Numbered from the stretch's first letter, positions 1-8,424 are shown. The stretch: 39,754 nucleotides of DNA from an uncultured Flavobacteriales bacterium (GCA_903837495.1 CAILUT010000017.1:1-39754), one strand, 5' to 3'. The notes: generated from the sequence alone by a model not told the origin. Made by a program: numbers and translations.

Positions 1-504
1 ATGAAATCTCTGAAGGCTCTGATAAACAATCTTCAAGAGAAATTGGAAGAAAAAGACGGGCAAATTGTATTATTGAAAAAAGAATTGGAAAAAGTCAATG
101 TGCGGGTACAGACGGTTGAGCGGTCGTTTGACAGCCTTGCTGTTTCGCATGCGCGGCGGGGTGCGCGCATTGAGCAGCAAACAGAGGCTATAAATACCGT
201 ATTTTGGGCCACGGGCAATTATACTACCCTTAAGGAGAAAAAGGTGATTAGTTCTGGGGGATTTTTAAATGCCCGCAGCGGTGCCCGAATCTCGTCGGAT
301 TTTAACCAAGATTATTTTAAATCGGCAGACCGTCGGAAACTTCTAGAAATTCCGATTGGCACCCGGAACATCCATTTTGCCACAAACCACCCCAGTACCT
401 CTTATGAATTGGTTAAAACCGATTTCATGATTGAAAAATTGAGAATTCTAGACCCCGATGCGTTCTGGAGTTCTTCCCGTTACTTGGTGATTATTTTGGA
501 TTAG
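1..504 (+). CDS. C-terminal part of a coiled-coil Bacteroidota lipoprotein-family protein (5' end outside window)
   Basis: The reading frame is open from the first base and ends with TAG at 502-504. The visible 167 residues begin with a heptad-like coiled coil (about residues 1-60, rich in K/E/L). A conserved-looking globular tail follows, containing NTVFWATGNYTTLKEK, NHPSTSYEL and a terminal FWSSSRYLVIILD. That layout matches a Bacteroidota family of about 250-300 residues with an N-terminal lipoprotein signal, a coiled coil and this tail. I therefore think the ATG at position 1 is an internal Met and that the signal peptide lies upstream. Function is unknown; some relatives carry names such as collagen-binding adhesin, which I would not transfer. 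The next gene starts 4 bp downstream, so the two are probably co-transcribed. Confidence 0.7.
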   Translation: MKSLKALINNLQEKLEEKDGQIVLLKKELEKVNVRVQTVERSFDSLAVSHARRGARIEQQTEAINTVFWATGNYTTLKEKKVISSGGFLNARSGARISSDFNQDYFKSADRRKLLEIPIGTRNIHFATNHPSTSYELVKTDFMIEKLRILDPDAFWSSSRYLVIILD

Positions 505-508
505 TGCC

Positions 509-1006
509 ATGCAAGAGGATTACCTCAAGCGCACCCAAACCATTCAATCCCGAAAGCGAGAGGTAAAAGCCCTGTTTTCAAGCATTCAGCGCTGGAAGCC
601 TGCCGTACAGAACTCGGCTTTTCACCGGGCTCATGCCGAAGCCTTTGAACACACCGATTGCTTGTCGTGTGCCCGTTGTTGCAAAGAAACCGGCCCTTTG
701 TTTACCAACAAAGATGTTGACCGCCTGTCGTCGCATTTAAAAATGAGTCCGGGGCGGCTTCAAGAAACATACCTTCGGGTAGATGAAGATGGAGACTGGG
801 TTTTGAAATCGACGCCTTGTCCTTTTTTGTTGGACGACAACCGGTGTTCGGTCTATTCTGCCCGGCCTAGGGCCTGCCGAATGTATCCGCATACTGACCA
901 TTCAGCCATGTCGGAGGTGCTTGATTTAACGCAAAAAAATGCGCGCATTTGCCCTGCGGTGGCCCACATTGTTTTGAAATGGTTGGAACAACCACCCGCC
1001 GGCTAA
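509..1006 (+). CDS. YkgJ-family cysteine cluster protein
   Basis: This 165-residue protein has the CxxCxxCC cluster (CLSCARCC, about residues 51-58) and later cysteines in STPCPFL, NRCSVY, PRACRMYP and ARICPA. These are the hallmarks of the YkgJ/Fe-S or zinc-binding cysteine-cluster family (PF03692). Members are presumed to bind a metal or Fe-S cluster; the biochemical role is generally unknown. No signal peptide is visible, so it is probably cytoplasmic. The ATG at 509 follows the preceding stop by 4 bp, and the next gene starts 23 bp after this stop, suggesting one plus-strand transcription unit. Family assignment is firm; function is open. Confidence 0.85.
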   Translation: MQEDYLKRTQTIQSRKREVKALFSSIQRWKPAVQNSAFHRAHAEAFEHTDCLSCARCCKETGPLFTNKDVDRLSSHLKMSPGRLQETYLRVDEDGDWVLKSTPCPFLLDDNRCSVYSARPRACRMYPHTDHSAMSEVLDLTQKNARICPAVAHIVLKWLEQPPAG

Positions 1007-1029
1007 ACCCAAACGGCCTACCTTAGCGC

Positions 1030-2037
1030 ATGCTTGCAGTACGGATTGTTGGAAATGGATTGGCGGCCCATGTGCTGGCCCAAACCTTGCTGGGGCGCAA
1101 TATTGAAGTTGAATTGTTTGCGGCCGACCTGCCCGGTTCGGCTTCAAGGGCCGCTTGGGGCTTGTTAAACCCCGTGCATTTAAAAACGCGCACCTTAACC
1201 TATGGGGCAAATCATTTTGACAAAGCCATGCACTTTTATCGGCGCGCCGAGCAGCAACTGGGGCAGTCCTTTTTAAAACCAGTACGCCTTCGGCATTTTT
1301 ATCGGGACGAGCAAGATGCGAAAATGTGGATGCAGGCATGGCAAGAAAACCTGCACCGCCATGTTGTTTTAAAGGCCAACTGTGTGGAGGTGCTGCAGGC
1401 GGGCAGCCTCTCCATCCCAACCTTTATTGCCGCCTCTGAAAATGCCTTAAAAAAAGCGGGAATGCTTAGGCTGGGATTGGCTGGGGAAGCGGAACTGCTG
1501 GGCAGCCCCAAAGAGCAGTGGGTTGTTTGGGCACAGGGGCATTGGGCGGCACAATCGGGGCTTTTTGGCTGGGTTCCTTTGCGCCCTTCTGCCGGGGTTC
1601 AGGTGGAATGGAAGCAGGAGCCTTCGGCCTTTCAGGCGATTGTGCAGCATCGGGGTTATTTTTACGGTCAGGACCCAGTAAATTCAGAGACACACCGCTT
1701 TGGCAGCACCTACAGTTGGAGCATGGAGGCGGGGTACCAAACAGAGGGCGAGGCAGAGCTGCGGCAAGCAATGGCCGCATTTCCAGAGTTGAAAACAGCA
1801 GAAAATCTGCATTTTCGGATGGGTTATCGGCCTGCCAGCGGCGACCGGAAACCCATATTGGGCCCTCATCCGGCTTTTAGCAACCATTTGTTTTTTAATG
1901 GGTTGGGAAGCAAAGGACTTTTGATGGCTCCCGAGATGGCCGAGTTAACCGCAAATATTTGTGTACATTCGAACCGTGAAATTCCGGCAGAATTGGATAT
2001 TCGACGTTTTTATAAACGCTACAAGTCCAGTACGTAA
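1030..2037 (+). CDS. FAD-dependent oxidoreductase, DAO family
   Basis: The N-terminus carries a Rossmann dinucleotide-binding motif (IVGNGLAAHVLA, residues 6-17). It is followed by the Bacteroidota-type stretch SASRAAWGLLNPVHLK. The C-terminus has the DAO-fold signature GYRPASGDRKPILGPHP and the FAD-contacting NGLGSKGLLMAP. The 335-residue length fits glycine-oxidase/D-amino-acid-oxidase-like flavoproteins; the nearest named relatives include the C-terminal oxidase domain of MnmC. The substrate cannot be read from the sequence. A near-consensus -7 box, TACCTTAG at 1019-1026, ends 3 nt before the ATG, so it may have its own promoter as well as read-through from the gene upstream. Confidence 0.8.
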   Translation: MLAVRIVGNGLAAHVLAQTLLGRNIEVELFAADLPGSASRAAWGLLNPVHLKTRTLTYGANHFDKAMHFYRRAEQQLGQSFLKPVRLRHFYRDEQDAKMWMQAWQENLHRHVVLKANCVEVLQAGSLSIPTFIAASENALKKAGMLRLGLAGEAELLGSPKEQWVVWAQGHWAAQSGLFGWVPLRPSAGVQVEWKQEPSAFQAIVQHRGYFYGQDPVNSETHRFGSTYSWSMEAGYQTEGEAELRQAMAAFPELKTAENLHFRMGYRPASGDRKPILGPHPAFSNHLFFNGLGSKGLLMAPEMAELTANICVHSNREIPAELDIRRFYKRYKSST

Positions 2038-2740
2038 AGGATTCAGCCTGGCTTTTTTATTGTTCCCCTTGTTTTGTGAGGCTCAGCGCACCAAACCCAT
2101 TCATGTATTGATGCTGGGCGATAGCCACATGGTTGGCTATTTTGGGGAACACTTGCAGCGCTACTTGCATCAAAAAGGGGCCTTTCATATTTTGTCTGTG
2201 GCCATTGGCGGAGCGGGGTCGTACACCTTTGCTGCTCCGGTTTTAAAAAACACCTGTTGTGGCTATCGGATTCGCCGCACCTGGGCCGACGACAGCATTG
2301 GCTACAACAGCCCCATACGGGTGGTGAGCGGGGCCTTGCGAGCCAACCACATGGCCATTGGAAATTCCTGGAACAAAAACCTAGATAGTTTGCTCCAATA
2401 TTGGCAGCCCGATCTCATTGTTGTTGAACTGGGCAACAACCGGATCGACAACCACGCTGGTTTGATTCAAAAAATAAGGGCTGTTCGCCCCCACAGCCCA
2501 ATTTATTGGATTGGTCCATTTTTACGGCCGGGATTGGCCCAGCGGGTAGCGGGCATACAAAAAGCATTGAAACAAGACAACAACGCCCTACTCATACCCG
2601 CCTGGGATTTGGCCGGACACGATACGTTAGCGAGCTTTCACATGCCGTCGGCAAAAGCGAGAAAAGCCTCAGAACGCCTGGCAAGTCGAATATGCGACAC
2701 CCTGCATTTTCGGCAAAAAGGCTGGTTTTTTTCGTACTAA
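1961..2740 (+). CDS. Secreted SGNH-type hydrolase/esterase
   Basis: Residues 31-42 form a hydrophobic signal-peptide core (FSLAFLLFPLFCEAQ, cut after EA), so the product is exported. The catalytic block I is GDSH at residues 53-56, with Ser55 as nucleophile. Block III is ELGNNRID (usual GxND) and a block V-like His sits in ASFHMP near the C-terminus. SGNH enzymes hydrolyse acyl or acetyl esters; here the substrate is unknown. No ATG is available: the frame opens at GTG 1961, and GTG 1976 is an equally possible start. Both overlap the end of the preceding oxidoreductase gene by more than 60 bp. The last codons lie inside a tandem duplication (see 2712-2960). Confidence 0.7.
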   Translation: MYIRTVKFRQNWIFDVFINATSPVRKGFSLAFLLFPLFCEAQRTKPIHVLMLGDSHMVGYFGEHLQRYLHQKGAFHILSVAIGGAGSYTFAAPVLKNTCCGYRIRRTWADDSIGYNSPIRVVSGALRANHMAIGNSWNKNLDSLLQYWQPDLIVVELGNNRIDNHAGLIQKIRAVRPHSPIYWIGPFLRPGLAQRVAGIQKALKQDNNALLIPAWDLAGHDTLASFHMPSAKARKASERLASRICDTLHFRQKGWFFSY

Positions 2741-2960
2741 GCAGGAAAAGAATCAATGGGAATCGGAGCGAACCCAGGGGAACCGCTGCCTTTGGTCGCC
2801 CAGCTGAATTTCAATTTGATGCAGCCCATTGAGCCAGGCAAAAAAAAGACGGGTTTTTTTCGTACTAAGCAGGAAAAGCATCAATGGGAATCGGAGCGAA
2901 CCCAAGGGAACCGCTGCCTTTGGTCGCCCAGCTGAATTTCAATTTGATAGAGTCCATTGG
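2712..2960. repeat. Tandem duplication (about 125 bp x2) of two convergent gene ends
   Basis: Copy 1 is 2712-2836 and copy 2 is 2837-2959. The best-matching part (2724-2820 against 2852-2948, offset 128) differs at only a few positions. GGCAA occurs at 2712, 2837 and 2960, that is at both ends and at the junction. Each copy contains the last codons of the SGNH gene (FFSY, stop) and, on the minus strand, the T9SS tail codons of the serine hydrolase. The functional SGNH end is in copy 1 and the functional hydrolase end is in copy 2. The other tail in each copy is an orphan. Confidence 0.85.
2753..2838 (-). pseudogene. Orphan duplicate of the serine hydrolase's T9SS C-terminal tail
   Basis: On the minus strand this stretch reads AWLNGLHQIEIQLGDQ followed by RQRFPWVRSDSH and a stop at 2753-2755. 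The real hydrolase tail reads ALPNGLYQIEIQLGDQ, then the same 12 residues and stop. The orphan has no start codon and no upstream protein in frame. It is best explained as the leftover of the tandem duplication. Differences are concentrated at its upstream edge (P to W/L and Y to H changes), as expected for decay without selection. Confidence 0.75.
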
Positions 2961-4191
2961 GCAAGGCTCCAGGATTCCATTCCCGTTTAGCTGGGCCTTC
3001 GGACCAAAGGCGCCCCAATGCGTCATAGATTCGCCAAAAACTGGGCTCGCCCTTTCCTTGGTACTGTATGCGATTCTGGCCTGGATTGGGCCAAAGGAGG
3101 GCAGGGGCATTGGCATGCGTCGAAATACCCGAACTGCAAGGCAGGCGGTTGATGTAACGCCAAATATTGTTGGTAAAAACAGGCGTTACATCTCCACTTC
3201 CGCTGTTGGGACTTTCGCCCATGCGGACCCAAACCAAACCCGTGGAAGGAACAACGCTAAGGATTTGTCCGTCTCTTCCTTGAGCCGCAAACATATCGGA
3301 AGGCGCCTCAGGGAACAAAGGACCTGGAATGGCCAGTTGCAGACCTGGAAGCATAAAGGAAGATTGCCCATTTAGCCAAGTTAAGTACCCATAAGAACGG
3401 TTCTGGGCTTGAGACGGGCGGATCATTTGACCAAAAAAGGCGGTGTCAGACAAAACGGGGGTGCCGTTCCAGGTGCCTCGGTTCAACATCAACAATCCAA
3501 ACCTTGCCATGCTGCGTGGAGTACTAAAAAACACATTGTTGAAGCCAATGCCTAAAAACAATCCCGCCATTCCTGTGGCCGGGCGAATGCGGCTTTGAAA
3601 ATAAGAATTGGCATTTTGGCCGGTGGCATAGTACAGCACCGAATCAAGCAGGGTGTACACCGCATTGTGGTAGGCCCAACGGGTTCCAGCATCGCTTAGG
3701 TATTGAAGGCAGGTGTCAACGGTACAGTCTTTGTTGGCTACCCCATCGTCGAGCCCCGCATCCAAGGCAAGCTGATTCCGAACGGTTATTAAACGTTCTT
3801 TTGAGGCAGGGGCCGAGGTCCAGCCTGTTCCAAGGTATTGGCTGCTGCTGTCTGAAAGAGATAAATGCCCCTCTTGTTGCGCAATTCCCAGCAGCATGGC
3901 TGTCAAGGTTTTCCCTGCTGATGCCCAGTACCAAAGGCTGTCTTTGGTAAAATTACCAAAATAAGCCTCCAACACAATTTTACCTTTATCGAGCAACACA
4001 AACCCTTTGCTGTTGTTGGCTCCCAAATAGGCATACAGGCTGTCGATGTTTTCTTGGCACCACCCTAAATCGCTGGGATTTCGGCTGTCCCAGGTGCCGG
4101 TTTGAGGCGGGAAATACACAGATTGGCCTTGAATAGAACCGAAAAAAAATGCGGAAAGAAACAGCAGAGGAACAAGCACGGTTAAACGCAT
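2881..4191 (-). CDS. Secreted serine hydrolase (class C beta-lactamase family) with T9SS type A tail
   Basis: With the start at 4191 (MRLTVLVPLLF...) the protein has 436 residues and a clear signal peptide ending near IQGQ (residue 23). An upstream in-frame Met at 4224 would add 11 residues in front of the signal and is less likely. The SxxK motif is S91-A-G-K94 and the second motif is Y174-H-N176, as in PF00144 esterases and DD-peptidases. From about residue 360, WPNPGQNRIQYQG...IYDALGRLW...LPNGLYQIEIQ is a typical T9SS type A C-terminal sorting domain, so the enzyme should be exported across the outer membrane. The substrate is unknown; antibiotic hydrolysis should not be assumed. Its final codons lie in the duplicated segment. 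Confidence 0.85.
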   Translation of the reverse strand: MRLTVLVPLLFLSAFFFGSIQGQSVYFPPQTGTWDSRNPSDLGWCQENIDSLYAYLGANNSKGFVLLDKGKIVLEAYFGNFTKDSLWYWASAGKTLTAMLLGIAQQEGHLSLSDSSSQYLGTGWTSAPASKERLITVRNQLALDAGLDDGVANKDCTVDTCLQYLSDAGTRWAYHNAVYTLLDSVLYYATGQNANSYFQSRIRPATGMAGLFLGIGFNNVFFSTPRSMARFGLLMLNRGTWNGTPVLSDTAFFGQMIRPSQAQNRSYGYLTWLNGQSSFMLPGLQLAIPGPLFPEAPSDMFAAQGRDGQILSVVPSTGLVWVRMGESPNSGSGDVTPVFTNNIWRYINRLPCSSGISTHANAPALLWPNPGQNRIQYQGKGEPSFWRIYDALGRLWSEGPAKREWNPGALPNGLYQIEIQLGDQRQRFPWVRSDSH

Positions 4192-4314
4192 GGCATTGGG
4201 ATTGAACGGTAAATTACAAAACAAATTCCAGCTAAACAGAGGCGGTTTTTTTCAACTTCAGAAAAAATCACCTTGATGAATCTTGGATTTTTGAACGTTA
4301 AATTGAACTGCCGC

Positions 4315-5193
4315 TTATCCTCGATCACACAATTCACGAAACTTGCAGTAGCCGCACAACTTTTGTGGCTCAATCATAGGGAAGGCCTCTTTGGGCTTTG
4401 GAATGTTCGTGTCCACCTGTTCGCAGTACGAATGCATTTCTTGGGTATCGGCCTGTACTTTGGCTTCGAATTTGGGCAAGTCGCCGGCCTGTATATCGAC
4501 CTGGGTTTCAGTGCCGTTCAGATAGTGAATGATCAGTTCAATTTGATCAAACCCCACCCCCAAATTGGTATGGGCAAACAAGGCGTAGCCCAGCATTTGC
4601 CGGGCATGCTTTTCGGGGTCGGCCTTTCCCGTCTTCCAATCGAAAATATAGGTTTTACCTTGGTGTTGAAGCAAAAAATCAACTTTGCAATAGGCCTTTA
4701 AACTGTTGATTCGGGTTTCGCCAAAGCCCCCGGGCTCAATCATCCAAGCCCTTCGTGTGGACTCAGGCAAAGCACATATCCAAGCATAGCGTTCGCTTTG
4801 AAGAAACAGGTTTAGGTATTCAATGGCGGCCTCAGACAACTCCTCGGCCGTTGGCAGCGGCTTATTGCCGTAGTGCGCCTCATCAAACGTGTTGGTTTTA
4901 ATAAAAGAATCCGCGAGTTGAGTGAGGTGAGCGGCGAAGCGATTCGAGTCGATGGGAGCGGTGGACTTTTCTAGGCGTTTTAGCAAGGCCTCTATTCCCA
5001 TGTGGCTAATAGAACCTACGGCCAAGGCTCGGGTGCTTAGCATTTTCAACGCTTGAATTTTTGCAACCGGAAACTCTGCGTCAAACTTCGGATAATATTG
5101 ATAGTAGTAATGCCGCTTGCAAAAGGAAAAGGCTTCGTATCGGCTGGCAGACCACCCCAAAATGGCAGAAAACGGGTAAGAAATCAAGGTCAT
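4315..5193 (-). CDS. PD-(D/E)XK nuclease-family protein with Fe-S cysteines
   Basis: This 292-residue protein has the RecB/AddB/Cas4-type nuclease core: H64 in GSISHMG, D172 in KVDFLL, D185-W-K187 in YIFDWKTGK, and the QxxxY motif Q199-Y203 (ARQMLGYA). Four cysteines, C25 near the N-terminus and C280/C283/C289 at the C-terminus (CGYCKFRELC), match the arrangement that holds a 4Fe-4S cluster in AddB and Cas4. All catalytic positions appear present, so it should be an active DNA nuclease, probably in repair. No cas genes or helicase lie nearby. It reads away from the tandem repeats at 5206-5666. The start at 5193 puts the conserved SxSRYEAFSFC motif close to the N-terminus, as expected. Confidence 0.8.
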   Translation of the reverse strand: MTLISYPFSAILGWSASRYEAFSFCKRHYYYQYYPKFDAEFPVAKIQALKMLSTRALAVGSISHMGIEALLKRLEKSTAPIDSNRFAAHLTQLADSFIKTNTFDEAHYGNKPLPTAEELSEAAIEYLNLFLQSERYAWICALPESTRRAWMIEPGGFGETRINSLKAYCKVDFLLQHQGKTYIFDWKTGKADPEKHARQMLGYALFAHTNLGVGFDQIELIIHYLNGTETQVDIQAGDLPKFEAKVQADTQEMHSYCEQVDTNIPKPKEAFPMIEPQKLCGYCKFRELCDRG

Positions 5194-5205
5194 GGGTATG
5201 GTTAA

Positions 5206-5666
5206 ATGCGTGAACGGGCTTTACTAAACTCAAAGATAAGGAACGCGGTGGAGTTCTTCGGCCCAAACCAAGAACGGCCTGCCCAGCATACCGCTCAAGC
5301 ATGCAACAAAAGGCCCTGAATGCGTGAACGGGCTTTACTAAACTCAAAAATGAAACAACGCGGCCGAGTTCTTCCGAGCCAAACCAAGAACGGCCTGCCC
5401 AGAATACCGCTCAAGCATGCAACAAAAGGCCCTGAATGCGTGAAAGGGCTTTACTAAACTCAAAAATGAAACAACGCGGTGGAGTTCTTCGGGCCCAAAC
5501 CAAGAACGGCCTGCCCAGAATGCCGCTCAAGCATGCAACAAAATGCCCTGAATGCGTGAACGGGCTTTACTAAACTCAAAAATGAAACACCGCGGCCGAG
5601 TTCTTCCGAGCCAAATCAAGAACGGCCTGCCCAGAATGCCGCTCAAGCATGCAACAAAAGGCCCTG
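5206..5666. repeat. Four tandem 114-116 bp noncoding repeats
   Basis: Units start at 5206, 5320, 5436 and 5552 with ATGCGTGAACGGGCTTTAC (unit 3 has one change) and end with a GCCCTGA-like stretch. Lengths are 114, 116, 116 and about 115 bp; a 116 bp period is not a multiple of three, so a repeated peptide is excluded. Each unit contains the inverted repeat GTTCTT...AAGAAC. Units 1 and 3 share GGTGGAGTTCTTCGG, while units 2 and 4 share GGCCGAGTTCTTCCGAG, an A-B-A-B pattern. The array fills most of the 553 bp gap between genes; 5667-5746 is AT-rich leader for the next gene. Confidence 0.9.
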
Positions 5667-5746
5667 TTTGCTTGTCTAATTTACCTAAGCACCTTCCCTA
5701 AATTCTAAATTTTCACTATATTTAACGCCCTTATCTATTGAATAAT

Positions 5747-8170
5747 ATGTACTCAAGGATTTCAAACTTCGCTATGGTGGCACTTTTAACGGTGCTAAGT
5801 TTGGCCTTGCGGGCGCAGCAAGTTGTAACTGCAGGCCCCGATACCAGTGTTTGCACCGGCCAAACTGTTACCCTTACCGCGGTTGTGGCCGGCAGCGGCC
5901 CCGGCAACTCAGGTACGGTTTCTTTGTCGGACGACCAATACAGTGGGGTTGTTCCCATTGGATTTACCTTCAACTATTTTGGCATCAATTACACCAATTG
6001 CATCATTAGTTCCAACGGCTATGTTTCGTTTAACATAGGAAACGCCAATGGATATTCCGCTTGGAGCATCAACAATCCTATCCCCGGCCCAGGAACTCCC
6101 CTAAATTCCATTATGGCCCCTTGGCAAGACATCAATCCCAGCGTTTGGACCTCGCCAAACGGGGTAATCAGCTACAAAACCGTAGGTACAGCCCCCAACC
6201 GGATTTTTATTGTAGAGTTTAGAGACATTAATATGTTCAGCTGCACCAACGTTTGTTACGGAGGCCAAATTCAGTTGTTCGAAACCAGCAACATTATCGA
6301 AACACACATTGCCAGCAAACAGCTTTGCAATACCTGGAACAACGGCCGGGCCATCCATGGCATCCAAAACGCAACCGGAACCATTGCCGTGGCAGTTCCC
6401 GGGCGAAACTTTCCCAACCAATGGGCAACTGTAGCCGACGGTCGCCGCTTTACCCCCGCAGGAAACACCTACACCCTTTCTACCGTTCCCTTTGCCCCCA
6501 TCTTTATTGCCACCAACATTCCAGCCATTCAATGGACTACCATGGGCGGACAGCTTTTGGGCACCGGAAACACCCTTACGGTTACGCCTTCAACCACCAC
6601 TTCGTATTTGGCCAAATTGCCCTACTCCAGCTGCGGCACCTCCTTTTTCCAAGACACCGTAACGGTTACGGTTGGCCCTATGCCTGTAACCACCAGCCCC
6701 GACACCGCCATTTGCATTGGCGACACCGCTCAAATTTGGGCCCTAGGAACCACCGGCCAAAACATCACCTATGCTTGGTCGCCCGGAGCCACCCTCAGCG
6801 GTACAAGCATCCCCAACCCCCTAGCCTTCCCCACCCAAACTACGGCGTACTCCGTTACCGTTAGCAGTACCTTGTGTACAGCAACCCGAACCATCAACGT
6901 AACGGTAAATCCCCTGCCAAATGTAAACATCGCACCTGCAGCTCCTTCGATTTGCCCCGAAGCCGATGTGCAACTTACCGCCTCGGGTGCAAGCACCTAC
7001 CAATGGAGCCCCCCAACAGGCTTGAGCGCAACCAACATTGCAAACCCAATTGCCGACCCCGCCGTTACCAGCCAGTATGTGGTAACCGGCACAAACGCAA
7101 ACGGCTGCGTAAATACCGATACGGTTTTGGTTACCGTTTTCCCCGCAGCTCAAGTCGATATTAGCCCCTTGGCGCCTTCCATTTGTTTGCAAGACTCTAT
7201 CATCTTAACCGCCAGCGGAGCAGCAAGTTACCTCTGGAACCCCGCCGGAATGAACGGCCTAAATACCGGTGCAGGTTTGCAGGTTTCTCCAACACAAACA
7301 ACCACCTACCGTGCCATTGGAACCGATGCCAACGGCTGCGTTGACTCGGCCGACGTTACCCTTATTGTTTTTGCCCTGCCAACAGCAAATTTCTCGGTGG
7401 TCCCCCCCGAAGCGTGCATTCCCGCAAACTTAACCTTCACCGATTTGTCGCAAGGCAACGGAGGCATCATCAACAGCTGGGAATGGTTTATTGATTCCAA
7501 AGGCGGCTTTACCCAACAAAATCCAGCCATTGTTTTTACTGCCCCCGGAGTTTATGGAGCTTTCCTTAAGGTTACAACCTCCGATGGCTGCGTTGACAGC
7601 GTCCGTATTGATAGCGCAGCCTTTGCCCGCCCCTTGCCGATTGCCGACTTTTCGCATACGCCCGAAAAAACAAACATTGGAAATCCCATTTTCTTTTTCA
7701 CCGACCAATCAAGCCCCGATGTGGTTGCTTGGAATTGGACCTTCAACGGGCAGGGCGGCGTAGGAGCCTCAGACCCCAGCTGGACCTTCCCCGACGTGGG
7801 CGAATACTCCGTACAATTAACGGTTACCAATCAATACGGATGTACCGACAGCACAGGAACCATGGTTGAAGTAGAAGGCATTTCCGAACTCTGGATCCCA
7901 AGCGCCTTTACCCCCGACGGCGACGGATTGAACGAAACCTGGTTCCCCAAAGGAACAAACCTGACCGACAACGTCAACCTGCTGGTGCTGGTGTACGACC
8001 GCTGGGGCAACAAAGTGTACGAAGGAGGCAGCCCCGACAAACCCTGGACAGGCAATCAACCCGACGGGCAAACCGTTTGCCTTCCTGGAAGCTACTCCTA
8101 CCGAATTATGTTCCTGAACGAAATGAAAAAATACCATGAATTCATGGGCAAAGTTGTTTTAATCCGTTAA
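5747..8170 (+). CDS. T9SS type B surface protein with Ig-like and PKD repeats
   Basis: The ATG at 5747 gives 807 residues; a TTG three codons upstream is less likely. Residues 1-22 are a signal peptide ending LALRAQ. An N-terminal domain (about 30-230) contains GFTFNYFGINYTN and IMAPWQDINPS, resembling secreted adhesion-type beta domains. Several Ig-like repeats follow, two of which are near copies (SGASTYQWSPPTGLS and SGAASYLWNPAGMNG). Next come two PKD-type domains (WEWFIDSKG, WNWTFNGQG). The last 95 residues are a CHU_C gliding-motility/T9SS type B domain (FTPDGDGLNETW, VYDRWGNKVYEG, GSYSYRIMF). Such proteins are exported and act in adhesion or gliding. A weak -7-like TATATTTA lies at 5718-5725. 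Confidence 0.88.
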   Translation: MYSRISNFAMVALLTVLSLALRAQQVVTAGPDTSVCTGQTVTLTAVVAGSGPGNSGTVSLSDDQYSGVVPIGFTFNYFGINYTNCIISSNGYVSFNIGNANGYSAWSINNPIPGPGTPLNSIMAPWQDINPSVWTSPNGVISYKTVGTAPNRIFIVEFRDINMFSCTNVCYGGQIQLFETSNIIETHIASKQLCNTWNNGRAIHGIQNATGTIAVAVPGRNFPNQWATVADGRRFTPAGNTYTLSTVPFAPIFIATNIPAIQWTTMGGQLLGTGNTLTVTPSTTTSYLAKLPYSSCGTSFFQDTVTVTVGPMPVTTSPDTAICIGDTAQIWALGTTGQNITYAWSPGATLSGTSIPNPLAFPTQTTAYSVTVSSTLCTATRTINVTVNPLPNVNIAPAAPSICPEADVQLTASGASTYQWSPPTGLSATNIANPIADPAVTSQYVVTGTNANGCVNTDTVLVTVFPAAQVDISPLAPSICLQDSIILTASGAASYLWNPAGMNGLNTGAGLQVSPTQTTTYRAIGTDANGCVDSADVTLIVFALPTANFSVVPPEACIPANLTFTDLSQGNGGIINSWEWFIDSKGGFTQQNPAIVFTAPGVYGAFLKVTTSDGCVDSVRIDSAAFARPLPIADFSHTPEKTNIGNPIFFFTDQSSPDVVAWNWTFNGQGGVGASDPSWTFPDVGEYSVQLTVTNQYGCTDSTGTMVEVEGISELWIPSAFTPDGDGLNETWFPKGTNLTDNVNLLVLVYDRWGNKVYEGGSPDKPWTGNQPDGQTVCLPGSYSYRIMFLNEMKKYHEFMGKVVLIR

Positions 8171-8187
8171 CCACCAATTATTTAGCT

Positions 8188-8400
8188 ATGAAAAAACTAC
8201 TTATTCTTTCCGTAGCGTTGGGCCTCGGCTTGACTTCCTGCACAAAAACAGAGTGTTTGGAATGTTCCGGTGCTGCCGCGACCTACAACGCCTGCTCGAA
8301 CGATTCTCAGTTTTCCTTGGACCCAGGTTTTTGGGACAACCACGTTACAAATGCGGTCAATTACGCCACTGGGGTGGGCGACTCCTGCATCGTATTGTAA
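8188..8400 (+). CDS. Small Cys-containing lipoprotein
   Basis: The 70-residue product starts MKKLLILSVALGLGLTSC, a lysine-rich n-region, hydrophobic core and lipobox with lipidation Cys18. The mature part has four more cysteines (ECLEC, NAC, GDSC) and no recognisable domain. It begins 17 bp after the stop of the T9SS surface protein and is followed by a strong terminator (8425-8464), so the two form one transcription unit. A role as a partner of the surface protein is inference from position only. Confidence 0.65.
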   Translation: MKKLLILSVALGLGLTSCTKTECLECSGAAATYNACSNDSQFSLDPGFWDNHVTNAVNYATGVGDSCIVL

Positions 8401-8424
8401 GGCCTTTGGCCAAAGCATTTTCAA

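Noticed and set aside
926-1420. Minus-strand ORF of 164 residues
   Set aside because: It lies opposite the well-supported YkgJ and oxidoreductase genes and its translation has no domain-like pattern.
2506-2832. Plus-strand ORF of 108 residues over the SGNH gene end
   Set aside because: It is out of frame with the SGNH gene, has no domain, and runs into the duplicated segment.
2881-4191. Antibiotic-resistance beta-lactamase
   Set aside because: SxxK and YxN are shared with many esterases and peptidases; the T9SS tail and sequence context do not indicate resistance.
4315-5193. Cas4 of a CRISPR system
   Set aside because: The Fe-S plus PD-(D/E)XK layout is shared with AddB/RecB-type repair nucleases, and no cas genes or repeats are nearby.
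5081-5347. Minus-strand ORF of 88 residues over the tandem repeats
   Set aside because: It begins in the repeat and runs into the start of the nuclease gene out of frame; the 116 bp period breaks frame in the other units, so no repeated peptide is maintained.
5206-5666. CRISPR array
   Set aside because: Units are 114-116 bp and repeat over their whole length; there are no unique spacers and no cas genes.
6101-6532. Minus-strand ORF with many Gly/Val residues
   Set aside because: It is an antisense shadow of the T9SS surface protein, a product of its codon bias.
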